A DNA stretch of 64,000 nucleotides, taken from contig VXVC01000007.1 of the NCBI GenBank assembly GCA_009836625.1, forward strand, positions 583,590 to 647,589, read 5' to 3'. Source of the DNA: Holophagales bacterium (GTDB lineage: Bacteria; Acidobacteriota; Thermoanaerobaculia; Multivoradales; Multivoraceae). The notes beneath the pieces are model-generated. The model did not search any database, had not been told where the DNA came from, and saw nothing but the letters and a program-made list of their open reading frames with translations. The translations under genes and the position numbers were made by a program. This document shows positions 49,985 to 59,285 of the stretch, in pieces (position 1 is the first letter of the stretch; every line of letters starts with the position of its first letter).

Positions 49985-52325
49985 AGGTCGCCGGCATGCC
50001 GTTCAGCCGGATCGTCGTGCTGTTGCTGGATGACGTCGAGTGCCAGTACTCCTCGTCGGTCACGTTGCGGCCCCAGACCTCCACGTCCCAGCGTCCGAGG
50101 ACGTCGCCGAAGCCGACCCTCATGTTCACGATCGTGTAGTCCGGGATGTAGAACAGGCTGAGCCCGGTGGGCGCCGCGCCGCTGCCTTCGTTGTCGTCCT
50201 TGTAGCTGACGTCCGCGGCCATGTTCATGAAGTGGCTGCTGCCGACGGACCAGGTGTAGCTCAGCGTGCTCGCGATCTGCCACTCCGGCGCGTTGTCGAG
50301 CCGGTTGCCGGAGGCGTCGAAGGTCAGCACGTTGCCGAAGGAACTCGGCGCCGGGCAACCGACGGGCAGCGACTCGGGCGGCGGCGGGAAAAACAGCCCC
50401 GCCGGGCAGTTGCCGATGAACTCGAGGATCTCGCTGTCGAGATAGGCCACGCCCAGGTCCCAGCGCAGGCCGGTCGCCAGGTACCAGGCCGACTCGATCT
50501 CGATGCCGAAGACCTCGGACTCGGGCACGTTGTTGATGCCGACCACGTCGCCGACCGGCGAGATGAAGTTGAACAGCTCCTGCTTGTCCGTGTAGTCGTA
50601 CATGAACGCGGCGGCGTTGAGCTGCAGCGCGCTGCCCAGCAGCGTCGACTTGAGGCCCAGTTCGTACGACGTCAGCTCCTCCTTGTCGTAGGGCTGCAAC
50701 TGGGAGTGGGTCAGGGCGCCGGCGCCGTTGAAGCCGCCCGACTTGAAGCCGGTCGAGATCGTCCCGTAGAGGAGCACGTCTTCGTTCGGGCTGTAGTTCA
50801 GGGAGACCTTGTACATCACGTCGTCCGTGGTGATCGAGTCGTCGAACACCGCGAACTCGCCGTACCCGGGCGTGCCCGCGAGGTCGTTGAACACGCCGCA
50901 GTCGCCCGGCGCCAGCGGCGCGGGGTTGAAGCCGAGCGGGTTGAAGAAGAACGGCGTGACGAAGAAGTTGTAGAAGCCGGCGATCAGGCCGTCGCCCGTG
51001 TCGTAGGTGCAGCCGCGGAAGCTCCGTTCCTCCTCGGTGAAGCGCGCGCCGAGCGTGAGCTGGAACTGGTCCGAGAGCGGCACCTCGACGTGTCCGAAGG
51101 CGGCCAGCGAATCGCTGTCCTGGACGTAGCGGTTGTCGAAGTGGAGCCCCTGGAAGGCCGTGAAGTCCATCTCGTAGCTTTCCGTGATCTCGTCCTCGGA
51201 GTAGAAGACGCCCGCGGTCCAGTAGGTGCCGCCGTCCGTCGTCGACTCGAGCCGCAGCTCCTGCGAGAAGACGTCGATCTCCGAGTCGTTCGTGATGTCG
51301 GCGTCCGACTCGGGCACCGCGGACGTGTCGTAGAGCGCGTCCCGCTCGAACCTGTCGAAGGCGGTGATGCTGGTGATGCTGACGTTGCCCGCGTTGGCCG
51401 AGATCGTGGCCGAGGCGCCCTGGATCACGGCGTCGTTCGTCGGCCGGTGGTGAGGCGTCCAGTCCGCGTCCTCGTTGCCGTAGTTCGCCGCCACCGGCAC
51501 GCCGAAGATGCTGGTCGGCGTCCCGGCGATGTTGTCCGACTTGTTCTGGTAGTTGTGGACGTTCAGCCGCAGCACGGCGCTCTCGCTCAGGTCGAAGTCG
51601 AAGAGGGCGCGGGCGCCCAGCTCGTCCCGCTCGCCGAGCTCGTCGCCGGGCCGGGTGATGCTCTTCTGCCAGCCCTCGCCGGACTGCGTCGACCTGACCG
51701 CGACCCGCGCCCGGGCCCGCTCGCCCAGGGAGCCGCCGGCGAACGCCTCGAGGTCCACCGTCTCGTAGGTGCCGTAGCCCAGCTTGACGCCCGCCTCGGT
51801 CGCGGCCGTCGGCTGGTTCGTGATCATGTTGATCTGGCCGGCGGTCGTGTTCCGGCCGTAGAGGTCGCCCTGGGGACCCTTCAGCACCTCGACGCGGTCG
51901 ATGTCGAACAGGGCGCCGCGGCTCATCACCGGGTAGAGGATGGAGACGCCGTCGTTGTAGATGCCGACCGTGCTCGACGACGAGGTCGAAAAGTCGTTGA
52001 AGCCGACGCCGCGGATCGTGTAGACGGGCGCGCCCGAGGGCTGCGAGTTCGTCACGGTCAGGCCGGGCACCAGCTTCTCGAGTTCCTCCGCGTTGTCGAC
52101 GCCGTAGTTGTCGAGCTGCTCGGAGGAGAAGGCGTTCACCGTGATGCCGACGTCGTTGATGCCCTGCTCGCGCTTCTGGGCGGTGACGACGACCTCCTCG
52201 ATGACGGTGCCGACCGGCGGTGCCGTTTCGGAGTCGCCTTCGTCCTCGGTCGTGGTGTCCTGGGCGTTCAGGCCCGCGGCGGCGAGCGCCACGAGAAACG
52301 CGATGAACATGATTCGCTTACTCAT
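49956..52325 (-). CDS. TonB-dependent outer-membrane receptor
   Basis: 789 residues. Signal peptide to about 21, a TonB box/plug start VIEEVVVTAQKREQ, plug features VPGLTVTNSQPSG, YTIRGVGFNDF, VEVLKGPQGDLYGRNTTAGQINMIT, then a barrel ending GVSVGYKF. It lacks the carboxypeptidase-like domain of the receptor at 21.7-25.1 kb and resembles proteobacterial-type receptors for siderophores or small organics. As second gene of the large catabolic run it probably admits the cluster's substrate through the outer membrane. ATG 52325 is preceded by GGAGAGG. Confidence 0.94.
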   Translation of the reverse strand: MSKRIMFIAFLVALAAAGLNAQDTTTEDEGDSETAPPVGTVIEEVVVTAQKREQGINDVGITVNAFSSEQLDNYGVDNAEELEKLVPGLTVTNSQPSGAPVYTIRGVGFNDFSTSSSSTVGIYNDGVSILYPVMSRGALFDIDRVEVLKGPQGDLYGRNTTAGQINMITNQPTAATEAGVKLGYGTYETVDLEAFAGGSLGERARARVAVRSTQSGEGWQKSITRPGDELGERDELGARALFDFDLSESAVLRLNVHNYQNKSDNIAGTPTSIFGVPVAANYGNEDADWTPHHRPTNDAVIQGASATISANAGNVSITSITAFDRFERDALYDTSAVPESDADITNDSEIDVFSQELRLESTTDGGTYWTAGVFYSEDEITESYEMDFTAFQGLHFDNRYVQDSDSLAAFGHVEVPLSDQFQLTLGARFTEEERSFRGCTYDTGDGLIAGFYNFFVTPFFFNPLGFNPAPLAPGDCGVFNDLAGTPGYGEFAVFDDSITTDDVMYKVSLNYSPNEDVLLYGTISTGFKSGGFNGAGALTHSQLQPYDKEELTSYELGLKSTLLGSALQLNAAAFMYDYTDKQELFNFISPVGDVVGINNVPESEVFGIEIESAWYLATGLRWDLGVAYLDSEILEFIGNCPAGLFFPPPPESLPVGCPAPSSFGNVLTFDASGNRLDNAPEWQIASTLSYTWSVGSSHFMNMAADVSYKDDNEGSGAAPTGLSLFYIPDYTIVNMRVGFGDVLGRWDVEVWGRNVTDEEYWHSTSSSNSTTIRLNGMPATYGVSVGYKF

Positions 52326-52385
52326 CGATTGACCTCTCCTGTCGTCAATTGATCTCTCTGGGGTCCTGGGCGTCAGGTCGCCCGG

Positions 52386-54923
52386 TCAGAAGACGGTCGC
52401 CGCCGGCTTGACCTCGAAGGTCACGTCCCGCGGCGGCTCGGCGCCGAGCAGGTGCTCGACGAAGTAGTCCCAGGTGCGGAGCAGGGCGTACGGCTCGGCG
52501 CCGCCGCCGTGATTGCGGTTCGGAAGGTAGAGCAGGTCGTAGGGCTTGTTCGCCTTGATCAGCGCGTCGACGAGCCGGAAGGCCTGCGCCGGCGGCACGT
52601 TCTCGTCCATGTCGCCGTAGACGATCAGGAGCCGCCCCTCGAGATTCCCGGCCATCGCCGTGATGTCGAGCGGTTCCCAGCTCTTCGGCGCTTCGTCGGG
52701 CCGGGTCCGGGTCCTGCCTCCGTCGGAGTAGACCGCCGGGCCGGTGAAGGCCTCGAAGCCCGGGTAGATCGCGGCATAGTCGTAGACGCCGGCGCCGGAG
52801 ACGGCCACGTCGTAGAAGTCGGGCCGGCTGAGGATCGCCTGGGCGGTGAACGTCCCGCCCCAGGACCAGCCGTAGATGCCGACCCGCTCCGGGTCCATCT
52901 CGGGCTTGAGGTCCGCCCACTGGCGAATCACGGCCACATGATCGTCGACGCCGACCTGCGTGAACTCGGGGTAGCCGGCGTCGCGAAACGCGCTGGAGCG
53001 TCCCGGCGTACCGCGGCCGTCCGTGACGACGACGGCGAAGCCGAGGCGGGCCAGCGCCGGCTCGGCGGCGGGATTGCGCGCGCCCACGGCCTGGATGAAG
53101 TTCCGCGGCGCCACGAACACCTGCGGGCCGCCGTAGACGGCGTCGATCACCGGGTGCCGGCCACCCTCGACCTCGCGCTGCGGCGCGAAGTAGACCGAGT
53201 ACACCTCCGTCTCGCCGTCGGCGGCGACGAAGGCGCGGCGCTCGGGCGCCACGAACCCCGCCTCGAACAGCGCGGAGGCGTCCGCCTTCTCGACCTCGGC
53301 GAGCACCTTGCCGTCTTCGGTCGAGCGCAGCACCGTGACCGGCGGACGGTCGACGGTCGAGTACGTGTCGAGGAAGACCCCGAGATCGGGCCGGATCCGC
53401 GGCGGCGGCGGAGCGAGCCCGAACAGGACCTGCATCATCGGCACCGGCGCCGGCTCGAAGTGGTGGTCGGCCTCGTTCGCTGTCAGCAGTGTGACCTCGC
53501 CGCCACGGAGCTCGGCCGGATCGAACGACGCGCGGTAGAGGTGGCGCAGGTACGGGTCGCCGGGCTCGCGGCCGCCGCCCGTGAAGTAGACCTGCTGGCC
53601 GCCCTCGTCGACGTGGATGATGTCGAGCACCGTCCAGTCGCCCTCTGTGACCGTGCCGACGAGGTCGGCCGTGTCGTCGCCGGCCAGTTCGTAGAGGTAG
53701 AGGTGTCCCCAACCCGTGCGGTCGGAGTACCAGAGCACCCGCCGTTCGTCGTTCGGCCCGCGCACCAAGCGGACGTTGGGCCGGTTGTACATGTGCGTGT
53801 TCGCCTCGACCCGCGTCTCGTTCGTCTCCCACACCACCGGAGTGGCCTTGCCCGACTCGATATCGACCGCGACCAGGGCGGCGCTCTTGCCGGCGTAGGC
53901 GAACCCGAGCATGTAGAGACGGTTCCGCTCCAGGTCCCAGCCGATGACGCCGCCGCCGAGTCCAGGGGTATCGATCCCTTCAGGGAGCGAAGCGCCATCG
54001 AGCTCGACCTCGACCCGGCCGCCCTTCTCCGTGTCGAACAGGAACCAGTCGACGCCCATCTCGTCTTCGTCGCCCGCGACCGGTTCGCGCAGCAGGTGCA
54101 CGACCGGCCGCCGGCTACCGTCGGTCGGCACCCACTCGACGAAGGGCACCGCCTCGAGCAGCCGCTCGTCGATGCGCGGCGCGAGCAGGTAGCGGCTATC
54201 CGGCGACCAGCTCGACAGGTAGGGCGGCTGGCGTAGCCCCGTCTTTCGGGCGACCACGGTCAGCAGCGAGGAATCGGGCCACTTGCCGTAGGAGAAGTAC
54301 GGCTTGCCGTCGTGCGTGAGGCCAACCTCCAAGCCGTTCTTGAGATCGCGCCAGAACAGGTTGTCGTCGCGTGTGAAGGCCGCGCGGGCTCCGTCCGGCG
54401 ACGGCAGCAGGCCCGGCTCCGGCGGCGTGATCGCCTTCGCCTCGCAACCGAAGTCGGCCACTGAACAGGTGACGCGATGCAGGTCGTAGCGCGCGGTCAG
54501 CGTCGCCAGGTCGTCCGTGAGCGAGAGCCCCAGGAGCCCTTCGAGGCTCGCCTCGTCACGTTCCCCGGCCGCCGCGCCGGCGCCGGCCAGGGCCTCGGCG
54601 ATCGACGCCGCCATCCGCGCATGGTCGAACGCGGGCCGGCGCGATTGCGTCTCCAGGTCGAAAACCACGAGTTCCGGGCCCGAGTCGCCGTCGCGGCCGT
54701 ACCAGAAGCCGGTCGCCTCAAGATCGGCGTCGAGCCAGTGCGGCGTGACGTCAGCGTTGCGCAGCAAAGCGAGCAGGTTGCCTTCGACCAGCGCCGCTGC
54801 GGCCTGGTAGTCGTCCGCGTCCGGCCCGGCGGTCTCCTGGGCGCTGCCGGCAGTAGCCGCCAGACCGAGCACCAAAGCCGACGCGGCAGCTCCACGGGCC
54901 CAACGGCTGCGGTAAGCTCGCAC
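52386..54923 (-). CDS. Exported S9-family peptidase (DPP4/prolyl-oligopeptidase type)
   Basis: 845 residues. Signal peptide (to about 28), a DPP4-like beta-propeller (residues about 60-600, with LLPSPDGARAAFTRDDNLFW and WSPDSRYLLAPRID) and an alpha/beta hydrolase domain with Ser687 (YGWSWGGTF), Asp773 (GDMDENVP) and His805 (NRNHGGG). Such enzymes cut dipeptides or oligopeptides, often after Pro or Ala, in the periplasm. GTG 54923; its 31-base gap to the divergent cytochrome/copper gene must contain the promoter of the whole 20-kb run. A 60-base gap separates it from the TonB gene. Confidence 0.93.
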   Translation of the reverse strand: MRAYRSRWARGAAASALVLGLAATAGSAQETAGPDADDYQAAAALVEGNLLALLRNADVTPHWLDADLEATGFWYGRDGDSGPELVVFDLETQSRRPAFDHARMAASIAEALAGAGAAAGERDEASLEGLLGLSLTDDLATLTARYDLHRVTCSVADFGCEAKAITPPEPGLLPSPDGARAAFTRDDNLFWRDLKNGLEVGLTHDGKPYFSYGKWPDSSLLTVVARKTGLRQPPYLSSWSPDSRYLLAPRIDERLLEAVPFVEWVPTDGSRRPVVHLLREPVAGDEDEMGVDWFLFDTEKGGRVEVELDGASLPEGIDTPGLGGGVIGWDLERNRLYMLGFAYAGKSAALVAVDIESGKATPVVWETNETRVEANTHMYNRPNVRLVRGPNDERRVLWYSDRTGWGHLYLYELAGDDTADLVGTVTEGDWTVLDIIHVDEGGQQVYFTGGGREPGDPYLRHLYRASFDPAELRGGEVTLLTANEADHHFEPAPVPMMQVLFGLAPPPPRIRPDLGVFLDTYSTVDRPPVTVLRSTEDGKVLAEVEKADASALFEAGFVAPERRAFVAADGETEVYSVYFAPQREVEGGRHPVIDAVYGGPQVFVAPRNFIQAVGARNPAAEPALARLGFAVVVTDGRGTPGRSSAFRDAGYPEFTQVGVDDHVAVIRQWADLKPEMDPERVGIYGWSWGGTFTAQAILSRPDFYDVAVSGAGVYDYAAIYPGFEAFTGPAVYSDGGRTRTRPDEAPKSWEPLDITAMAGNLEGRLLIVYGDMDENVPPAQAFRLVDALIKANKPYDLLYLPNRNHGGGAEPYALLRTWDYFVEHLLGAEPPRDVTFEVKPAATVF

Positions 54924-54954
54924 GGATCCGGATTTCTCTTGCGGGAGGGTAGCG

Positions 54955-56253
54955 ATGACGAGTCGACGCCTGGTTGGTTTTGCTCTCTGCCTGCTCTTTG
55001 CCGCGGCGGCCCACGGCGCGGCTGGGGCGGAAGGGCCGACATTCTATGGGGATGTCCTGCCCATCCTGCAGGAGAACTGCCAGGAGTGTCACCGGCCGTC
55101 GGGCGGCAAGATCTACCGGGGCGGCGTGCCGATGTCGCTCACGACCTACGAGGACGCCCGCCCCTGGGCGCGCGCGATCGTGCGCCAGACGGCCTCGAAG
55201 GAGATGCCGCCGTGGGACGCCTCCGAGCACTTCGACGGCGTCTTCAGGAACGAGCGCGGCCTGACCGACGAGGAGATCGCGACGATCAGGCGCTGGGTCG
55301 AGGCGGGCGCCCGGCCCGGTCTGCCCGAGAACGGTCCCGCGCCGATCGAGTGGCCCGACGACGACGGCTGGGTGTTCACCGATCCCGACCTGGTGCTCAA
55401 GATGCCCGAGCCCTACTACGTCGAGGACGACATCAAGGACATCTACACCAAGCACCGCCTGGTGCTGACGCCGGACCTCCTGCCCGAGGACAAGTGGGTG
55501 CAGGAGATCGAGTTCCGGCGCGGCAGCGAGCTCGTCCACCACTTCAACATCTTCGTCAAGGGGCCGAACGACGAGGAAACGCGCGGCGACGGCCACTTCC
55601 TCGGCGGCGCCACCTCCGGCTCGCCGCCCCACGTTTGGCCCGAGGGTTACGGCTCACTGCTCGAGGTCGGCGCCACGCTCACCTTCGACCTGCACTACCA
55701 CAAGGAGCCGGGCCCCGGCAGCGGCGGCTGGGACCAGTCGTCGATCGCGCTCAAGTTCGCGACCAAGCCGGTCACGCACCCGGTCCACTTCTTCCCGATC
55801 AGCAACTACGAGTTCGAGATTCCTGCCCGCCACGCCTACTGGCACGACACCGCCGAGCGCACCTTCGAACAGGAGGTGACGATCCTCGGCATGCTCCCCC
55901 ACATGCACATGCGCGGCCGCGAGGCGAAGTACACGGTCTTCTACCCGGACGGCAGCGAGGAGCAGATCCTCCACGTCCCCGACTGGGACTTCGACTGGCA
56001 GGAGATCTACTGGTACTCCGAGCCCAAGGTGCTGCCCAAGGGCAGCCGCCTGCGGATCGACATGTGGTTCGACAACTCGCCGGAGGAGGCGGAACGCTGG
56101 GGCTTCAACCCGGACCGCGACGTCGTGTTCGGCCCGATGTCGACCGACGAGATGCTGATGGGCTTCATCTCCTGCGTCTACAGCGACGGCGAACCGCCGC
56201 CCAGGCGGCAGGGACGCAGTCGAGCGACTGAGACCACCGCCGGCGGCGAGTAG
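54955..56253 (+). CDS. Exported cytochrome c fused to a copper type II monooxygenase-like domain
   Basis: 432 residues. Signal peptide to about 25, heme c motif Cys42-x-x-Cys45-His46 (NCQECHRPSG) in a P460/DUF1587-like leader (MPPWDASEHFDG), then a domain with the copper-ligand clusters of peptidylglycine/dopamine monooxygenases: LVHHFNIFV, FDLHYHKEP and LPHMHMRGREA. Members of this family occur in Acidobacteriota and Planctomycetes; the substrate is unproven. GAGGGTAG lies before ATG 54955. Divergent from the S9 gene and convergent with the liv cluster; a common theme with the neighbouring cytochrome/dehydrogenase fusion is periplasmic oxidation. Confidence 0.88.
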   Translation: MTSRRLVGFALCLLFAAAAHGAAGAEGPTFYGDVLPILQENCQECHRPSGGKIYRGGVPMSLTTYEDARPWARAIVRQTASKEMPPWDASEHFDGVFRNERGLTDEEIATIRRWVEAGARPGLPENGPAPIEWPDDDGWVFTDPDLVLKMPEPYYVEDDIKDIYTKHRLVLTPDLLPEDKWVQEIEFRRGSELVHHFNIFVKGPNDEETRGDGHFLGGATSGSPPHVWPEGYGSLLEVGATLTFDLHYHKEPGPGSGGWDQSSIALKFATKPVTHPVHFFPISNYEFEIPARHAYWHDTAERTFEQEVTILGMLPHMHMRGREAKYTVFYPDGSEEQILHVPDWDFDWQEIYWYSEPKVLPKGSRLRIDMWFDNSPEEAERWGFNPDRDVVFGPMSTDEMLMGFISCVYSDGEPPPRRQGRSRATETTAGGE

Positions 56254-56277
56254 GCGAGCAGGGGGCTCCGGCCCGCG

Positions 56278-57456
56278 TCAGTAGGACAGGTTCTCCGTGA
56301 CGCGTACCCAGCGTCCGTCCTGTACCTCAGCGAGGAAAGCCTCGTCCGTGCCGATCCGCTTCTCCGGCCCGAAGCTCAGAACCGGGCCGCCGAAGATGTC
56401 CTGGTAGTCGTCTATCGACTCGATCGCGGCGACCAGCGAATCGACCGTGAGGTCCGGTCCGGCGTCGCGTAGAGCCCTGACCGTGAAGTCGGCGACCAAC
56501 CAGCCCAGAAGCGAGCCGGTGTTGGGCTCCTGGCCGTGGCGTTCCTCGTAGTCGGCGAGGAAATCGCGGACCTCCTGGCTGGGATGATCGGCGTAGGGGA
56601 ACTCGAACGACGTCATCGCGAAGAAGCCGTTGGTCACACCGCCCTCCGCCTCCGCGACCTCGGACTCGAACGCCGCGATCGGGCCGACGAAGTCGACGTC
56701 CCAGTCGATCCCTCGTGCCGCCGAGATCGCCAGGATCGTGTCGCCGATGATCGTTCCGAGCACGATCAGGTCGCAGTCGGCCTGCCGGAGCTTGAGGATC
56801 GCCGCGCTGAAGTCGGTGTCGAGAGGCCTGTGGGCGGTCGAGTCGATGACCTCCCGGCCCATCTCGCCGAGCTGATCGTTCGCCGCGTCGGTCATCTCCG
56901 TTCCGTAGTCGGTGTCCTGGGTCATGGTGCAGATGCGCTCCTTGCCCCTCTCCTCGACGAAGTACTTGATGGCGGCGCGCATCTGGTCGTAGTAGGTGGA
57001 GACACCGGCGAACTTCAGCCGATGCAGCGGTTCCGCCATCGAACGCGCGCCCGAGAGCGGGAAGATGTTCGGAACGCCCGCCTCGAACTGGCTGGTCATG
57101 ACGGCGTTGTTCATCGGCGTCCCGAGGGCGCCCACCATGGCGAAGATCCTGTCGCGGTGGATCAGCTTGTTGGCCGCCTGGACCGCGCGAGGCACCTGGT
57201 ACTGATTGTCCTCGACGACGAAGCGGATCTGGCGGCCGTGGATGCCGCCTTCCCCGTTCACGCGATCAAAGACCATGCGCGCCGCGTTGATGCTGCCGAC
57301 ACCGATGGCCGCGGCCGGACCGGACAGGTCGGTGTAGGTGCCGAGCACGATCTCCCCGGCCGTTTCCGAGGTCTCGGGATCGGAGCTCCCGCATCCTGCC
57401 AGGACGGCGCCGGCAACCAGGCAAGCGAAAGTGAGGGAACGGTGTCTATCGGTCAT
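56278..57456 (-). CDS. Branched-chain-type ABC transporter substrate-binding lipoprotein
   Basis: 392 residues. Lipobox VLAGCGSS (Cys22), then the type I periplasmic binding fold of LivK-like proteins: GTYTDLSGPAAAIG, GGIHGRQIRFVVEDNQYQ, AMVGALGTPMNNAV, IRTMTQDTDYG-like hinge and SLVAAIESIDDYQD. Last gene of the liv-type operon; its ATG overlaps the ligase stop (ATGA). Ligands of this group range from amino acids to aromatic acids and amides; with the acyl-CoA ligase in the operon, an organic acid is as likely as an amino acid. Confidence 0.91.
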   Translation of the reverse strand: MTDRHRSLTFACLVAGAVLAGCGSSDPETSETAGEIVLGTYTDLSGPAAAIGVGSINAARMVFDRVNGEGGIHGRQIRFVVEDNQYQVPRAVQAANKLIHRDRIFAMVGALGTPMNNAVMTSQFEAGVPNIFPLSGARSMAEPLHRLKFAGVSTYYDQMRAAIKYFVEERGKERICTMTQDTDYGTEMTDAANDQLGEMGREVIDSTAHRPLDTDFSAAILKLRQADCDLIVLGTIIGDTILAISAARGIDWDVDFVGPIAAFESEVAEAEGGVTNGFFAMTSFEFPYADHPSQEVRDFLADYEERHGQEPNTGSLLGWLVADFTVRALRDAGPDLTVDSLVAAIESIDDYQDIFGGPVLSFGPEKRIGTDEAFLAEVQDGRWVRVTENLSY

Positions 57457-59285
57457 GCCTGCTGTCCTCCGTACATCGAATCGATCAGGGGTCGGTACTT
57501 CTCGTTCACGAATTCGCGCTTGAGCTTCATCGTCGGCGTGAGCTCGTCGTCCTCGGGGGTCAGCTCCTGGTCGATCAGGCGGAACTTCTTCACCTGTTCG
57601 ACCCGCGCGAACTTCGCGTTGACGGCCTCCACCTGACCGTGGATCAGCTCGACGATCTCCTCCGCCGCGCACAGGCTCTGGTAGTTGGTGAAGGGCACGT
57701 GATGATCCTGAGCGTATTTGACGACGTTGTCGTGGTCGATCATCACGAGACACGTCAGGAACTTGCGCTTGTCGCCGATCACCACCGCGTCGGCGATGTA
57801 GGGCGAGAACTTGAGCTGGTTCTCGATCTCGCTCGGCGTGATGTTCTTGCCGCCGGCCGTGATGATGATGTCCTTCATGCGATCGACGATGTACACGTAG
57901 CCGTCGTCGTCGATGCGCCCCACGTCGCCCGTGTGCAGCCAGCCTTGGCGGAAGGTCTCGGCGGTCTTCTCCGGCTTGTTCCAGTAGCCTCGTATCACGC
58001 CGGCGCTGCGGATGAGGATTTCTCCCTCCTCGGAAAGCGTGACGTCCACCTCCGCGTTGGCCTTGCCGACGCTGCCGATGCGGGTCTCCCCGGGCAGGTT
58101 GGCCGTGGCGAGGCCTGAGCACTCGGTCTGCCCATAGACCTCGAACATCGGCTTGTTCATGGCCCAGAACCAGTCGATGAGCTCCGGCGCGATGGGCGCC
58201 GCGCCGGTTGAGAGCCAGCGGCAGCGGTCCAGCCCCAGGAACACCAGGATGTTCTTGAACACCAGGAAGTCGGCCGCCGCACACCCTAAGCGCAACGGCC
58301 AGGGCACCGATTGGCCAGCCTTGGTGAAGGCCGCTCGCTTGAGCCCGGCCTTGAGCGCCAGGCCGTAGGCGAAGCGGCCCAAGGCAGTGCCGTCCTTCAG
58401 CTTGATGGTGATGGTGGAGTGCTGCTTCTCCCACACCCGGGGCACCGCGAAGGCCACCGTTGGAGCCACCTCCTGCTGGTCCTGGACGAAGGTTTCCGGC
58501 TCCTCCACCAAGTTGACCACGCAGCCCGACTCGATGCCGCAGAAGGTGTAGAACATGCGCCCGGCCACATGGGCCAAGGGCAGAAAGCCGATTTGCTCGT
58601 CGGTGTCGTAGACGCCGTAGATGCGCTGCAGGTTGCGCATCATGAAGATCATGTTCCCTTGGCTGATCATGGCTCCCTTCGGCGGGCCGGTGGTGCCGGA
58701 GGTGTAGGTGAGGATCATCAGGTCCTCTGGCTGGGCCGCGTCGATGGCCGCCTGCCAATCGGCCCCGTGCTCCTCCCCGTAGGCAGCGCCGCGCGCGATC
58801 AGCTCCGCATAGCTCATGCACTGCGGATCGCTGAAGTTGCGCAGCCCTTCCATGTCGAAAATGATGATCTGCTCAAGGGTCGGCGTGCGCTCCCGGACTT
58901 CGAGCACCTTGTCGAGCTGCTCCTCGTCCTCGGCGAAGTAGAAGCGGGTGCCGCTGTCGTTGATCAGGTAAGCCACCTGCTCCGGGGAATCGGTGGGATA
59001 GACGCCGTTGGAGACGCCGCCGATGCAGTTGACGCCAAGGTCGGCGAACAGCCACTCCTTGCAGACTTCGCCGGCGATGGAGCACACATCGCCGCGCTCA
59101 AGGCCCAGGGATTTCAGCCCCAAGCCCACCAGCCTGGCCTGCTCGCCGTAGTCGGCCCAGGTGGTCTCGTTCCAGATGCCGAAGTCCTTCTCCCTGAGCG
59201 CCACCCTGGGGCCCCAGTCCGTGACCCGCTTCCAGAAAAGCTGCGGCACCGTGGCGCAGCCGTCAATCGTCAACGGCCCGTTCAT
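57453..59285 (-). CDS. AMP-forming long-chain/aryl acyl-CoA ligase
   Basis: 610 residues. AMP-binding signature LTYTSGTTGPPKGAM, then FEVYGQTECSG, the A8 hinge LHTGDVGRIDDDGYVYIVDRMKD and IITAGGKNITPSEIE, with the C-terminal Lys in PTMKLKREFV. It activates a carboxylic acid to its CoA ester. Placed between livF and the binding-protein gene and overlapping both, it probably captures the acid as it is imported. ATG 59285 overlaps the livF stop. The C-terminal quarter follows the local GTC/CTC-rich codon style, while from about 58.2 kb onward rarer codons (TTA, TTG, TGT) appear. Confidence 0.93.
   Translation of the reverse strand: MNGPLTIDGCATVPQLFWKRVTDWGPRVALREKDFGIWNETTWADYGEQARLVGLGLKSLGLERGDVCSIAGEVCKEWLFADLGVNCIGGVSNGVYPTDSPEQVAYLINDSGTRFYFAEDEEQLDKVLEVRERTPTLEQIIIFDMEGLRNFSDPQCMSYAELIARGAAYGEEHGADWQAAIDAAQPEDLMILTYTSGTTGPPKGAMISQGNMIFMMRNLQRIYGVYDTDEQIGFLPLAHVAGRMFYTFCGIESGCVVNLVEEPETFVQDQQEVAPTVAFAVPRVWEKQHSTITIKLKDGTALGRFAYGLALKAGLKRAAFTKAGQSVPWPLRLGCAAADFLVFKNILVFLGLDRCRWLSTGAAPIAPELIDWFWAMNKPMFEVYGQTECSGLATANLPGETRIGSVGKANAEVDVTLSEEGEILIRSAGVIRGYWNKPEKTAETFRQGWLHTGDVGRIDDDGYVYIVDRMKDIIITAGGKNITPSEIENQLKFSPYIADAVVIGDKRKFLTCLVMIDHDNVVKYAQDHHVPFTNYQSLCAAEEIVELIHGQVEAVNAKFARVEQVKKFRLIDQELTPEDDELTPTMKLKREFVNEKYRPLIDSMYGGQQA

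Noticed and set aside
56278..58821. A long frame joining the binding-protein gene to a frame inside the ligase
   Set aside because: Only the part from ATG 57456 has the lipobox and binding fold; the rest is a shadow of the ligase.
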